Counted from the first letter of the stretch, positions 27,101-36,423 are shown. The stretch: DNA of 64,000 nt from Dasania sp. GY-MA-18 (GCF_024734385.1 NZ_JANHAP010000007.1:124001-188000), one strand, 5' to 3'. Numbers and translations are program-made. Notes: generated from the letters alone by a model not told the origin.

Positions 27101-28314
27101 GGCAACGTAAGCCTGTGGCTTTGCTTTACCTAGATGTTGATAATTTTAAAATGGTTAACGATACACTAGGGCACGACGCCGGTGACACCTTGTTAAAAAT
27201 CGTTGCTGATCGCTTACTGGGTTGTGTGCGTGAAGATGATACCGTTGCCCGTATAGGTGGCGATGAGTTTACCGTATTATTAACCGAGGTGAAGGGTAGG
27301 CCGGGTACTAAGCGGGCAGCAGAAAAAATTATTGATGTGTTTACTAAACCGATTAGGCTAAACGATCAAGAACTTATAATTAGTCCTAGCATAGGCATTA
27401 CTATGTGCCCCGAGGATGGGGTGGACAGTACATTGCTGATGAAAAATGCCGATTTGGCCATGTATAAAGCCAAAGCCTTGGGGCGCAATAACTTTCAATT
27501 TTATACCGAGGATTTAGACTCGGAAATTTCCAAGCGTGTGCAACTGGAGGCAGAGTTGCGACAGGCGTTGAGCCAAAAGCAGTTTGAGTTATATTTTCAG
27601 CCCATCATTGATTTAAGCAGTTTACGTTGCGTGAGTGTTGAAGCCTTGGTGCGCTGGCACCACCCCGAGCGAGGCTTGGTGCCGCCTGATGAGTTTATCC
27701 CCGTTGCTGAAGATACCGGTTTGATCATCCCGCTGGGTGAGCAGATTTTTGTGATGGCCTGCGAGCAGGCCGCTAAGCTTAAGCAGGCTGGCTTGGGCAA
27801 TATAAAAATAGCGGTGAATCTTTCGGCCAGGCAGTTTCACGACCCCGATTTACTGGCCATGGTGACGCAGTATCTACAAGATGCTGGTCTGGAGGCGGGG
27901 CAGTTAGGCCTGGAAGTTACCGAAAGTCTATTGATGGACAAGGTAGAAAACGCGATTGTGACGCTGAAAGGTTTAAAGGCCTTAGGTTTTTCATTGTCTA
28001 TAGATGATTTCGGTACGGGCTATTCTTCGTTAAGCTATCTTAAACGGCTGCCCATAGATACGGTTAAGGTTGATCGTTCTTTTGTGCGTGATATACCCGG
28101 CGATAGAAATGACATGGAGATCACCGCCGCGGTAATCGCTATGGCTCATAAACTTAATTTAAATGTTGTTGCTGAGGGTGTGGAAGAGTTAGCGCAGCAA
28201 AGTTTTTTGATTCAAAACGATTGTAATTTTGCCCAGGGTTATTATTACAGCCGGCCAGTGTCAGGTAGTGATTTAGTGGCGGTGATTAATGCCATGGAGT
28301 CTAAGCAAATTTAA
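24190..28314 (+). CDS. HTH-GAFx4-PAS-GGDEF-EAL c-di-GMP signalling protein
   Basis: 1374 residues. An XRE-like helix-turn-helix region (about 12-70, LTVDELAILANVPAELVYALED) is followed by four GAF-like repeats (about 95-262, 270-435, 460-630, 635-795), each ending in a related EHxxxxxxWxxDE motif, then PAS (about 815-935), GGDEF and EAL. The cyclase motif GGDEF at 1023-1027 is intact, with an RxxD inhibitory site (REDD) five residues ahead. The EAL domain has EALVRW from 1151, NLSARQF, EVTES, DDFGTGYSS and AEGVEE, so phosphodiesterase activity is expected. No membrane segment is visible. It is a cytoplasmic, multi-input bifunctional enzyme. A paralogue with fewer GAF repeats lies at 53061. 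No strong ribosome-binding site precedes ATG 24190. Confidence 0.9.
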   Translation: MAITTTPSALDGLLDPHYLATAIKACRQNKSLTVDELAILANVPAELVYALEDEQTIAIEVANVLQLLEVVFPEQFHKSNLDQYSQRITRINQQQLVINSLVSQKAIYDSDFNAAAAIIVAELAKTLAAEYAGIWLFDEGKQSLFCAAAYSLSAAAAPPEAYSLKNFPDYFKHAGSKRTRVADFTKPNPVISEFCQQELTCWGASAALCTSIYLHDEPLGIVFTEHVGDKRLWHSDEVSFHGEVANIITLAYMNAESKASRLILLEKQRLYHSTIFELSRMDSIINGDIATAVPVITERVAQVLKVAVVDIWLMNPSQDTLLGLDEYHSDDQQHQRPQNYSRKKFPRLFQAIEQERVVVANDVRSDIRVNEDMALFTSEGISSLLCVAVRAQGKTVAVLSIEHVGEPKNWQPDEIAFAGEVSEQVSQLVINYNHAKKDISSKRRKTIEKNCQQATKSLLVNSLYEQEDYRKSIEEVCRLLSGVLEAEFVSAYLLDAKKNNINGLALYQLSKKDFSYPNNYQWQEGQQYYRLLAKEKAMICHDCQNDKRFAEFDESHREQDIRALIEVAVCQGDDMVGMLTVEHIKEPRQWLDEEVALCISAAEKISHILAKNEKHQAEQRYQQQLQREKLQNQAVLTLLKGRASIDNDRHKTIEEVCKLTAEVLQVEYAGVYLFDDKKEHLYSESLYSLSSQVFWTEKDIYAISEAQDYYRELEEHRTLTSSDCLNDERLKGLSYIEEDGVQASADTLIRVNGVSVGVLNVEHTEQREWHKDEMAYMGTVADHIAQVMLADEMRRESDAYASVAKRRQELEHMVNHGQFVLIDWVGESWKIRFISKSISQFGYEADDFYQGRVSFFDRIHADDAREVDRRLKEFEVDKNTDKLSFEYRLLTQDGEARWIEELAQVVRDEDDGVLRYYSVIHDITSRKVIEESLLESKEKMQRMAFYDALTGLENRALFKQQLEHAIKTSHRQRKPVALLYLDVDNFKMVNDTLGHDAGDTLLKIVADRLLGCVREDDTVARIGGDEFTVLLTEVKGRPGTKRAAEKIIDVFTKPIRLNDQELIISPSIGITMCPEDGVDSTLLMKNADLAMYKAKALGRNNFQFYTEDLDSEISKRVQLEAELRQALSQKQFELYFQPIIDLSSLRCVSVEALVRWHHPERGLVPPDEFIPVAEDTGLIIPLGEQIFVMACEQAAKLKQAGLGNIKIAVNLSARQFHDPDLLAMVTQYLQDAGLEAGQLGLEVTESLLMDKVENAIVTLKGLKALGFSLSIDDFGTGYSSLSYLKRLPIDTVKVDRSFVRDIPGDRNDMEITAAVIAMAHKLNLNVVAEGVEELAQQSFLIQNDCNFAQGYYYSRPVSGSDLVAVINAMESKQI

Positions 28315-28466
28315 GTCTGGCAATTAATTGTCTCTCAGTGAACATAATTTGTTTTTTGCTTTCTTTTAAGTGAGACCGTAAAGTGATTGCTGCATAGCTA
28401 TAGCGGCTTAGCAACACACCTTTAGGCGATACTAATAAAACATTTAACAAGCTTGGGAGTTAATCA

Positions 28467-28892
28467 ATGAAGACGGTTGCTAAATTAACCTTGGATGATG
28501 CCCGCATAATGATGGCCGCGGCAGAAAAAAAAGCCTTGGCCATAGGTGTAGACATGGATATAGCCATAGTCGATGACGGCGGGAATTTATTGATGTTCCA
28601 ACGCATGGACGGTGCCCGCATTACCAGTATCCACATTGCTATAGATAAAGCCTTTACGGCTGCCGCTGCTCGTAAATCTACCCGAGCCTACGGCGAAACC
28701 AGTGGCCCCGGCCAGCCTACCTTTGGTTTGAATGTGTCACATCAAGGTCGCTTTATGATAGTGGCGGGTGGCCTGCCGGTGTTTGTTAATGGTGACATAG
28801 TAGCGGGTATAGGCTGCAGCTCGGGCAGCCCCGATCAGGATGAGGATGTGGCACAGGCAGGTATAGAGGCTCTAGAGGCCGCTATAGCCTAA
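28467..28892 (+). CDS. GlcG/HbpS-like (DUF336) small protein
   Basis: 141 residues covering the whole GlcG/HbpS domain: TLDDARIMMAAAEKKALAIGVDMDIAIVDDGGNLLMFQRMDGA, then AIDKAFTAAAARKSTRAYGE and GGLPVFVNGDIVAGIGCSSGSPDQDEDVAQAGIEAL. Members include the haem-binding HbpS of Streptomyces and GlcG of glycolate clusters. No signal peptide is present, so a cytoplasmic role is likely. It is a single gene followed by a strong terminator. TTGGGAGT precedes the ATG. Biochemical function unknown. Confidence 0.85.
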   Translation: MKTVAKLTLDDARIMMAAAEKKALAIGVDMDIAIVDDGGNLLMFQRMDGARITSIHIAIDKAFTAAAARKSTRAYGETSGPGQPTFGLNVSHQGRFMIVAGGLPVFVNGDIVAGIGCSSGSPDQDEDVAQAGIEALEAAIA

Positions 28893-28916
28893 TAACATTG
28901 CTGCTAGCTCAAGACC

Positions 28917-28947
28917 AGCCCAGTGCTGAATAGCGCTGGGCTTTTTT
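28917..28947 (+). terminator. Rho-independent terminator after the GlcG/HbpS-like gene
   Basis: An 11-bp stem, AGCCCAGTGCT (28917-28927) with AGCGCTGGGCT (28932-28942), one G-U pair and a 4-base loop, is followed by TTTTT. It lies between this gene and convergent queG. Confidence 0.9.
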
Positions 28948-28964
28948 ATGCTTGGGTGGGCGGT

Positions 28965-30044
28965 TTAATGGGCCTGATGTTGTTGCAAGGCCCACTCTAC
29001 ATGCTCGCGCACAATGGCCGAGGGGTGTTGTTGGCGGGCTTTTAAGCTTTCTATGGTGGGTATGCTGCTAGGCGCGTTGCCTAAGGCCACTGCTATATTG
29101 CGCAGCCAGCGCTCATAACCTATGCGGCGTATGGCCGAGCCTTCGGTGCGCTGTAAAAATTCTTGCTCGCTCCAGTTAAATAATTCTATCAGGCTGGCGC
29201 TATCCAAATTGTGGCGCGGCTGAAAATCATCTTGCTGGCTATGCTGGGCAAATTTATTCCAAGGGCAGACCAGTTGGCAGTCGTCACAGCCATAGATGCG
29301 GTTACCCATCAATGGGCGTAACTCCGTGGGGATGCTGCCTTTTAACTCTATGGTTAAGTAAGATATACAGCGCCGGGCGTCCACCTGATGAGGCGCTACT
29401 ATGGCGCCGGTGGGGCAGTCGTCTAAGCAGGCGGTGCAGCTGCCGCAGTGCATGGTTTCTTGTTCGGGGTCGGCGGCCAGCGGCAGGTTAGTGTAGATCT
29501 CCCCTAAAAAAAACCAAGAGCCCGCGCTGGCATTAATCAGCATGGTGTTTTTGCCTATCCAACCCAGCCCCGCTTTTTCTGCTAGGCCGCGCTCTAATAC
29601 TGGCGCGCTGTCTACAAAGGCACGGCATTGATGTTGTTCGGCAACGGCGGAAATTTTGTCGGCCAGCTTAGCGAGTTTTTTGCGCATCAACTTGTGATAG
29701 TCGCGGCCTAGGGCGTAGCGCGAAATATAGGCTTGGTCGGGATTGTCTAGCTGGGCCTGTAGTTGATCTTCGTTGGGTAGGTAGTCTAAGCGTACACTAA
29801 TAACTCTTAGCGTGCCGGGCAGTAATTGTTCGGGGTGGTAGCGTTTACTGCCATGCTTGGCCATAAAATCCATTTCGCCGTGAAAGTTTTTGGCCAGCCA
29901 ATCATCCAGGTGTTGGCCGTGTTGGCTTAAATCCACATCGCTAATGCCAGTTTGCTCAAAGCCCAGTTCACCGCTCCACTGCCGTATAAGCGCGGGTAAT
30001 TGCTGCAAGGTTGTGGGGGCATTTTCGCTCACGGTATGACTCAT
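28965..30044 (-). CDS. queG: Epoxyqueuosine reductase QueG
   Basis: Cobalamin-dependent, two-[4Fe-4S] enzyme for the last step of queuosine tRNA modification. 359 residues. Ferredoxin-like cysteine motifs CGSCTACLDDCPTGAI and CDDCQLVCPWNKF are both complete. The RYALGRDYHKLMRKKL segment and the FVDSAPVLERGLAEKAGLGWIGKN motif are diagnostic. Divergent from nnr with about 175 bp between the starts, as in the Pseudomonas order. Confidence 0.96.
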   Translation of the reverse strand: MSHTVSENAPTTLQQLPALIRQWSGELGFEQTGISDVDLSQHGQHLDDWLAKNFHGEMDFMAKHGSKRYHPEQLLPGTLRVISVRLDYLPNEDQLQAQLDNPDQAYISRYALGRDYHKLMRKKLAKLADKISAVAEQHQCRAFVDSAPVLERGLAEKAGLGWIGKNTMLINASAGSWFFLGEIYTNLPLAADPEQETMHCGSCTACLDDCPTGAIVAPHQVDARRCISYLTIELKGSIPTELRPLMGNRIYGCDDCQLVCPWNKFAQHSQQDDFQPRHNLDSASLIELFNWSEQEFLQRTEGSAIRRIGYERWLRNIAVALGNAPSSIPTIESLKARQQHPSAIVREHVEWALQQHQAH

Positions 30045-30219
30045 TAAGGTTGCTTATGGCGGTCTAAAATTTGCGGGCATCAGCCTAAGGCGTGGTAGCT
30101 TAGTGTTGGCCAGCCTATAATTTAAAATCAGTAGGCTGCTTGGCCGCATAATAACACGGCCTAGCTTATTATTAGCATGGCAACATAGGCTATGCCCGGC
30201 AATTAATAACAGGAACCCT

Positions 30220-31755
30220 ATGAATACTACTAAGCCTTTACGCTGCGGCGATGATTTACCCACTGCGTTATACACCGCAGCTCAGGTGCGCGAGTTGGAC
30301 CGCCTAGCTATGGCGCAGCAAGGTATTGCCGGTTTTACCTTAATGCGGCGTGCTGGGCGGGCGGCTTTTGAGCAGTTATTGCGTTGTTGGCCTGAGGCGG
30401 GTCGGCGGCAGCCCATAGTCATTGTATGTGGCTGTGGCAATAATGCGGGTGATGGTTATGTTATGGCCAGCCTTGCCAAACAATACGGCTTAGCGGTATC
30501 AGTGCTGCAGGTAGGCGATGCCAGTCGTTTGCAGGGTGATGCTTTATTGGCTAGGCAGCGTGCCCTGCAGGATGCGGTGAGCGTGCAAGCTTTTACCCCC
30601 GGGATAGTACTAGAGGATGCGGTAGTCGTAGATGCGATCTTGGGTACGGGCTTAAATGGCCCGGTGCGCGCGCCGCAGCTTGAGGCCATAAACTGGCTTA
30701 ATCAGCTGTCATTACCGGTGCTGGCGGTGGATGTTCCCTCAGGCCTGTGCAGCGATACCGGCCAAATTTTGGGTGAGGCCGTCAATGCGGATATCACGGT
30801 CAGTTTTATAGGCTTAAAGCAGGGCTTGCTGACAGCGGCTGGCCCAGATGTGGCCGGCGATGTTTACTTTGATGGCCTGGGTACGATGACGCCTACCTAT
30901 GCCGCTGTCGATCATCAATGTGAGCGCTTACTGTTGTCAAAGTGCTTGTCTATTCTGCCTGGGCGCAGGCTATCCTCCCATAAGGGTAGCCACGGCCATG
31001 TGCTGGTTATAGGCGGCGATACCGGCATGGGCGGGGCGGCAATTATGGCTGCCGAGGCCTCAGCCCGGTGCGGTGCTGGCCTGGTTTCTTGTGCGACTCA
31101 GCCCAACCATACGGCGGCTTTTATTAGCCGCAGCCCTGAAATTATGGCCAACGGGGTAGTCTCGGGTCAGGAGCTAGAGCCCTTATTAGTACACCCCAGT
31201 GTACTGGTGCTGGGCCCGGGCTTAGGTAAGCGCCCCTGGGGCGAGCAGTTGCTACAGCAAGCTTATAATAGTGGCAAACCCATGGTGGTCGATGCCGATG
31301 CCCTGAATATGATCAGCGCGGGCAGGGTGTTGAAAAAACCTTATCGTAGTGATTGGTTACTAACTCCTCACCCGGCAGAAGCTGCTAGATTGCTGGGTTG
31401 TAGCACCGAGCAGGTGCAGGCCAACCGCTTTGCCGCCGTGCGCGAGTTACAGCAGCGCTATGGCGGTGCCGTGATACTAAAAGGCGCGGGCTCTTTAGTA
31501 GCCAGTGACGAAGCGGCGCTGAGCTTATGCAGCTATGGCAATCCAGGTATGGCTACAGGGGGCATGGGTGATGTGCTTAGCGGCGTGTTAGGTGCTTTAT
31601 TGGCGCAGGGCTTAACGGTGGCTGAGGCGGCAAAATTGGGTGTTTGCCTACATGCTTATGCTGGAGATATTGCCGCACAGCAGGGCATGTGTGGCACAAT
31701 GGCCAGCGATTTAATACCAGTGCTCAGGCGCATCATTAACGGAGGTATACAGTAA
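30220..31755 (+). CDS. nnr: Bifunctional NAD(P)H-hydrate epimerase / ADP-dependent dehydratase
   Basis: Repairs hydrated NAD(P)H. 511 residues: N-terminal epimerase (about 1-220; CGCGNNAGDGYVMA, DAILGTGLNGPV) and C-terminal ribokinase-like dehydratase (about 230-510; SSHKGSHGHVLVIGGDTGMGGAA, and NPGMATGGMGDVLSGVLGALL with the catalytic Asp). AGGAA at 30211 precedes ATG 30220. Its stop abuts the tsaE start directly (TAAATG), so the two are translationally close. Confidence 0.96.
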   Translation: MNTTKPLRCGDDLPTALYTAAQVRELDRLAMAQQGIAGFTLMRRAGRAAFEQLLRCWPEAGRRQPIVIVCGCGNNAGDGYVMASLAKQYGLAVSVLQVGDASRLQGDALLARQRALQDAVSVQAFTPGIVLEDAVVVDAILGTGLNGPVRAPQLEAINWLNQLSLPVLAVDVPSGLCSDTGQILGEAVNADITVSFIGLKQGLLTAAGPDVAGDVYFDGLGTMTPTYAAVDHQCERLLLSKCLSILPGRRLSSHKGSHGHVLVIGGDTGMGGAAIMAAEASARCGAGLVSCATQPNHTAAFISRSPEIMANGVVSGQELEPLLVHPSVLVLGPGLGKRPWGEQLLQQAYNSGKPMVVDADALNMISAGRVLKKPYRSDWLLTPHPAEAARLLGCSTEQVQANRFAAVRELQQRYGGAVILKGAGSLVASDEAALSLCSYGNPGMATGGMGDVLSGVLGALLAQGLTVAEAAKLGVCLHAYAGDIAAQQGMCGTMASDLIPVLRRIINGGIQ

Positions 31756-32232
31756 ATGGCAGTAGAGAGCTTGCAGCAAACCTTAGTAGGCGAACAGGCT
31801 ATGGTGGATTTTGGTCGTCAGCTTGCGCAAGCTTGCGAGGGGGGCGCGGTGATCTTTTTAGAGGGTGATTTGGGTATGGGTAAAACCACCTTTAGCCGCG
31901 GCATATTACAGGGCTTGGGTCACCAAGGGGCGGTCAAAAGCCCCACCTATACCTTGGTTGAGCCTTATCTATTGGGCGAGCGCGAGGCCTATCACTTCGA
32001 CCTCTACCGTTTAGCTGACCCCGAAGAGTTGGAATATATGGGCATACGCGATTATTTTGGCGATCAAAAACTGTGCTTGGTAGAGTGGCCCGAAAAAGGG
32101 CAGGGAGTTTTGCCCCCGGCAGATTTAATCGTTAGGATAGCTTTACACCAAGGTGGTCAGGATGGCCGTCAGCTACAACTGAACGCGCACAGCGATAAGG
32201 GCCGCAGTATCATTGCCAAACTGGTCGCGTAA
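31756..32232 (+). CDS. tsaE: tRNA t6A biosynthesis ATPase TsaE
   Basis: 158 residues. Walker A motif [20 protein letters not shown], followed by [12 protein letters not shown] and [21 protein letters not shown], the family signature. It works with TsaB and TsaD in making N6-threonylcarbamoyladenosine on tRNAs. It starts on the base after the nnr stop and is followed by amiB, the usual order in gammaproteobacteria. Confidence 0.95.
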   Translation: MAVESLQQTLVGEQAMVDFGRQLAQACEGGAVIFLEGDLGMGKTTFSRGILQGLGHQGAVKSPTYTLVEPYLLGEREAYHFDLYRLADPEELEYMGIRDYFGDQKLCLVEWPEKGQGVLPPADLIVRIALHQGGQDGRQLQLNAHSDKGRSIIAKLVA

Positions 32233-32355
32233 TGGGTACTTGCAATAACAATAAGTTGGCGCAGTGCTATGATGCTTGCCAGCAGATTCAGCCCTAAGCA
32301 TTAAGTTAAAATAATTTAGTGAAACTATTCAATAAAGTAATAGGCCTTATAAAAC

Positions 32356-33672
32356 ATGTTGTACCGGTTATTGCCGCAGACGCTACTTATCGCCAGCCTA
32401 TTATTGTCGCTAGCGGTTCAAGCCGCCAGTGTGAACGATGTGCGCGTATGGCGAGCGCCCGATCACACCCGCGTGGTATTGGATTTGTCCAAGCCGGTAG
32501 AGCACAAGGTGATGTTGCTCAGTAAGCCCGACCGCATAGTGGTGGATATAGACAATACAGCGTTAAAATCACAAACCCAACTCTCGACTATAGATTTAGC
32601 CAATACCCCTATTACCCGTGTGCGCAGCGGCGTGCAAGACAAAACCAATCTGCGGGTAGTGTTGGATGTTAATCGTGCGGTAAAGCCGCGCAGTTTTATG
32701 CTTAAAGCCAGTGGCGAGTATGGCGACCGCTTGGTTATCGATTTAATGGATAGTCAGCAGCCAGCAGCGGTTAAACGCGTGAATAACAGTGGCAAAAAAC
32801 GCGATATTATTATTGCCATAGATGCCGGACATGGCGGTGAAGACCCCGGTGCTACCGGCCCCACTAAGGTGCGCGAAAAACATGTAGTGCTAGCTATCGC
32901 CAAAGAGCTTAATGCCCTGTTTGAAAAAGAGTTGGGCTATGAGCCGGTGATGATACGCAGCGGTGATTATTATGTGGGCTTAGAAAAACGCCGCAAGCTA
33001 GCCCGCAGCGCCCAGGCTGATTTATTTGTTTCTATACATGCCGATGCTTTTAAAAACCATCGTGCCAAGGGTGCCTCGGTGTACGCCTTGTCCAGCCGTG
33101 GAGCCTCCAGTGCTACGGCAAAATTTTTAGCCAATGAGGCCAATAGCTCCGACTTGGTGGGTGGCGTTAATCTGGGTGAAAAAGATGAGTTGTTGGCAGG
33201 GGTGCTGGCCGACCTTTCTATGACCGCTACCTTGGATTCCAGCCTGCAAGTAGGCAGTAAAGTGGTGGGGCAAATGGGGCGCATAGCACATCTGCATAGC
33301 AAGCGGGTGGAGCAGGCGGCCTTTGCGGTATTAAAGTCGCCAGATATTCCTTCCATTTTGGTAGAGACGGGCTTTATTTCTAATCCCACTGAAGAGCGCA
33401 ACTTAAAAAGCAGCGCTTATCAACGTAAAATGGCTGCGGCTATTTTTAATGGTATAAAAACATTTTTCGCGGCCAGCCCGCCTTCAGAAACCTTGATCGC
33501 CTGGCAAAAAAATCAGCGCAATAAAACAGTGGCCTATACCATTAGCCGCGGTGATACCTTATCCGGCATTGCCAAGCGCTTTAGTGTGAGCGTCGCCGAT
33601 ATACAAAAAACCAATGGTTTAGCCTCCTCCTCTATACGAGTAGGGCAAAAAATTATTATCCCATCCTCATAG
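32356..33672 (+). CDS. amiB: N-acetylmuramoyl-L-alanine amidase AmiB with AMIN and LysM domains
   Basis: Periplasmic cell-wall amidase that splits septal peptidoglycan during division. 438 residues: Sec signal peptide (about 1-23, ending AVQA), AMIN domain (about 25-130) for septal targeting, zinc-dependent Amidase_3 domain (about 150-370; AIDAGHGGEDPGATG, VREKHVVLAIAKEL, SIHADAF, LVETGFISNP) and a C-terminal LysM (about 390-437; YTISRGDTLSGIAKRFSVSVADIQKTNGL). The insert between zinc ligands is consistent with EnvC/NlpD-type activation. It precedes mutL by 13 bp. Confidence 0.95.
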   Translation: MLYRLLPQTLLIASLLLSLAVQAASVNDVRVWRAPDHTRVVLDLSKPVEHKVMLLSKPDRIVVDIDNTALKSQTQLSTIDLANTPITRVRSGVQDKTNLRVVLDVNRAVKPRSFMLKASGEYGDRLVIDLMDSQQPAAVKRVNNSGKKRDIIIAIDAGHGGEDPGATGPTKVREKHVVLAIAKELNALFEKELGYEPVMIRSGDYYVGLEKRRKLARSAQADLFVSIHADAFKNHRAKGASVYALSSRGASSATAKFLANEANSSDLVGGVNLGEKDELLAGVLADLSMTATLDSSLQVGSKVVGQMGRIAHLHSKRVEQAAFAVLKSPDIPSILVETGFISNPTEERNLKSSAYQRKMAAAIFNGIKTFFAASPPSETLIAWQKNQRNKTVAYTISRGDTLSGIAKRFSVSVADIQKTNGLASSSIRVGQKIIIPSS

Positions 33673-33685
33673 CATAGAAAATTGA

Positions 33686-35578
33686 ATGTCACGTATAAAA
33701 TTATTAAGCCCGCGACTGGCTAACCAAATTGCCGCCGGTGAGGTGGTCGAGCGCCCCGCTTCCGTTATCAAAGAGTTGGTAGAAAACAGTTTGGATGCCG
33801 GTGCCAGCCGTATCGATGTGGATGTAGAAAGCGGCGGCGTAAAACTCATGCGGGTGCGCGATAACGGCGGCGGCATAGCCCAAGAAGATATGCCATTGGC
33901 TTTAAGCCGCCACGCTACCAGCAAAATTTATGAGCTGGACGATTTGGAAAAAGTGGTAAGCATGGGCTTCAGAGGCGAGGCCCTGGCTTCTATCAGTTCA
34001 GTATCGCGGCTGTGTATTTTATCCAACACCCAAGAGCAGGGTGCGGGCTGGAAAGCTGAAACCGAAGGCCGCGATATGCAGGTAGAGGTAGGCCCTGCGC
34101 CGCATCCCAAAGGCTCCACCGTAGAAGTACGCGACTTGTTTTTTAATACTCCAGCAAGGCGTAAATTTTTACGTACCGAAAAAACCGAATTTAATCATTT
34201 GGAAGAAGTGATTAAGCGGCAGGCGTTAGGGCGCTTTGATGTGGGCTTTCACCTGCGCCACAACGGCAAAGTGATACACGCCTTAAAAAACTGTGATAGC
34301 CAGTTAGAGCAAGAGCGCAGAGTCGCTTCGGTATGTGGCCCTGCCTTTATGCAAAATGCTCTACACATAGACACCGAAGCCATGGGCTTGCGGCTGTGGG
34401 GCTGGGTGGCGCTACCGACTTTTTCACGCAGCCAGGCCGACCTGCAGCACTTTTATGTTAATGGCCGGGTAATACGCGATAAGTTAGTCACCCATGCGGT
34501 GAGGCAAGCCTACCGCGATGTATTGTTTCACGGCCGCCATCCGGCCTTTGTTTTATATTTGGAGTGCGACCCCGCCATAGTCGACGTCAATGTGCACCCT
34601 ACCAAGCACGAAGTGCGTTTTAGAGATGGCCGCACCGTACACGACTTTTTATTTCGCAGTTTGCATCGCTTATTAGCCGACGTGCGCCCCGATGCCCAGC
34701 ATATGCCCACCGGTGACAATAACGCCCAGCCCGCGGTGAGCGGCATAGCTGCTGGCGAGTTTGCTGGCCAGTCGGCTATGTCTTTGCGCGATGATGCTCG
34801 TCCCAGTATGGGGCAGGTGCAAGAGCAGTTGGCAGGTTATGGCGAGCTGTATAGTCGCAATACTGCCGACGCCAGTAACCTGCAGTCAGCGCCGCCTAGT
34901 GCAGGCGATAGAGGTGCTTATTCGCCCACAACTTTTACCACGGCTAACAGCAACGCATCGCCAATCAATTTAAGTGATTTAGAAACTGACGAAATCCCGC
35001 CCTTAGGTTTTGCCATTGCCCAGTTAAAAGGTATTTATATCCTCGCCGAAAATGCTAACGGTTTGGTATTGGTGGATATGCATGCCGCCCACGAACGCAT
35101 CACTTATGAGCGCATGAAACAAGCGCGCGCCGGTGAGGGCATTAAAGCCCAGCCTTTATTAGTGCCCGAAAGCGTGGCAGTGAGCCAGCGCGAGGCCGAT
35201 TATGCCGAACAAAACACGGAGCTATTTACTCAGCTGGGTTTAAGTGTTGAACGCGCTGGCCCCGAAACCATAATGATTCGGCAGGTGCCTATTATTTTGC
35301 AAAACGGCAACGTGGAGCAGTTGGTGCGTGACGTGCTGGCTGATCTTATAGAGCACGGCAGCAGCGATAGAATCGAAGCGCATATCAACGAAATTCTCGG
35401 CACCATGGCCTGCCATGGCTCGGTACGCGCCAATCGCCGTTTAAGCATTCCAGAAATGAATGCACTATTGCGCGACATGGAAGAAACCGAACGCAGCGGC
35501 CAGTGCAACCACGGTAGACCTACGTGGACGCAAATGAGTTTGGATGAGTTGGATAAATTGTTTTTAAGAGGGCAGTGA
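33686..35578 (+). CDS. mutL: DNA mismatch repair protein MutL
   Basis: 630 residues. The GHKL ATPase N-terminus has [39 protein letters not shown] and [14 protein letters not shown] low-complexity linker spans about 345-440, then the dimerisation domain. The C-terminal [12 protein letters not shown] motif beginning at D464 resembles the DQHA(x)2E(x)4E endonuclease signature with Met for Gln. This suggests a nicking MutL used in MutH-independent repair, unlike that of E. coli. Starts 13 bp after amiB and ends at a terminator before a convergent GST gene. Confidence 0.97.
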   Translation: MSRIKLLSPRLANQIAAGEVVERPASVIKELVENSLDAGASRIDVDVESGGVKLMRVRDNGGGIAQEDMPLALSRHATSKIYELDDLEKVVSMGFRGEALASISSVSRLCILSNTQEQGAGWKAETEGRDMQVEVGPAPHPKGSTVEVRDLFFNTPARRKFLRTEKTEFNHLEEVIKRQALGRFDVGFHLRHNGKVIHALKNCDSQLEQERRVASVCGPAFMQNALHIDTEAMGLRLWGWVALPTFSRSQADLQHFYVNGRVIRDKLVTHAVRQAYRDVLFHGRHPAFVLYLECDPAIVDVNVHPTKHEVRFRDGRTVHDFLFRSLHRLLADVRPDAQHMPTGDNNAQPAVSGIAAGEFAGQSAMSLRDDARPSMGQVQEQLAGYGELYSRNTADASNLQSAPPSAGDRGAYSPTTFTTANSNASPINLSDLETDEIPPLGFAIAQLKGIYILAENANGLVLVDMHAAHERITYERMKQARAGEGIKAQPLLVPESVAVSQREADYAEQNTELFTQLGLSVERAGPETIMIRQVPIILQNGNVEQLVRDVLADLIEHGSSDRIEAHINEILGTMACHGSVRANRRLSIPEMNALLRDMEETERSGQCNHGRPTWTQMSLDELDKLFLRGQ

Positions 35579-35624
35579 TTGTCAGTCGCTAGTGTTTTGA
35601 GGGCGACGATAGCAACCTAGTCTT

Positions 35625-35652
35625 GCCGGGCCTAGCCCGGCTTCAGTCTTTT
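35625..35652 (+). terminator. Terminator after mutL
   Basis: GCCGGGC (35625-35631) and GCCCGGC (35635-35641) form a 7-bp GC stem with a CTA loop, followed by TTCAGTCTTTTT. It lies between convergent mutL and the GST gene. Confidence 0.75.
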
Positions 35653-36272
35653 TACAGGGCCACGCCGTGCTCAACAAACACTTTATTCGCCACTGGATGT
35701 GTCGTTACTTTTTCAAACAACAGCTGCAGCCGCGGCAGGCGTGTAAATAAAGCTTCTCTATCTTCCTGCCAGCTAATCAGTGTGGCCAAGTATAAATCAC
35801 AAGCTTGTATGGTTTCGCCCAGGCAATAGGGGCCGGGTTCTAGCCAGCTATTAACTATGTCGTAGTGTTTGTCTATGGCTTGCTTGGCCATTTCGCGTAC
35901 TTCATCGCAGGCTTGTTTGGATACCGCGTATTTATTGGGGTAGTACACGCGTAAATAGGCTTCGTGCATGGAGGAGTTTAAAAAGTGCATCCACTTTAAA
36001 TAATGGCCGCGCTGTGGCGAATCCAGGGCTGGGGTCATATTAAGCTGGGGCCATTTGTCGGCCAAGTAGGTAGTGATGCCCACACACTGGGTGAAGACTT
36101 GCTCGTCCTCTACTAAGGTAGGGACTTGGCCGGTGGGGTTGAGGCTGAGATAGTGTTCGGGCAGGCCTTGGTCAAAACTGAGGTATACGTTTTCATAAGG
36201 CTGGCCGCTCATTTCTAAAATAATTTGAGCGGGTATGCTGCACGAGTCTTTCGCGCCGTAATAGGTCAACAT
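35652..36272 (-). CDS. Glutathione S-transferase family protein
   Basis: About 206 residues from ATG 36272 (MLTYYGAKDSCSIPAQIILEMSG), with GGGAG ahead of it on the minus strand; a longer reading to 36335 has no such site. An N-terminal thioredoxin-fold GST domain with the SLNPTGQVPTLVEDEQVFTQ glutathione-binding loop is followed by an all-helical C-terminal domain. The cysteine in KDSCSIPA is typical of bacterial beta-like GSTs. Substrate unknown. It is inserted on the opposite strand between mutL and miaA, which are usually adjacent. Confidence 0.88.
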   Translation of the reverse strand: MLTYYGAKDSCSIPAQIILEMSGQPYENVYLSFDQGLPEHYLSLNPTGQVPTLVEDEQVFTQCVGITTYLADKWPQLNMTPALDSPQRGHYLKWMHFLNSSMHEAYLRVYYPNKYAVSKQACDEVREMAKQAIDKHYDIVNSWLEPGPYCLGETIQACDLYLATLISWQEDREALFTRLPRLQLLFEKVTTHPVANKVFVEHGVAL

Positions 36273-36423
36273 TGTGTTTGCTCCCGGAAAAACAGTTTTT
36301 ATTGTTGCTGTTAGTGTGCAGGCCAGTCTAGGCAATTGGCTGCGGTTTTATAGACTCTACAGCATAGCCTAAGTTCATAGAGGCTTGCGTACTTTATGGC
36401 TGGCGATGAGTTACAATGCGCCC

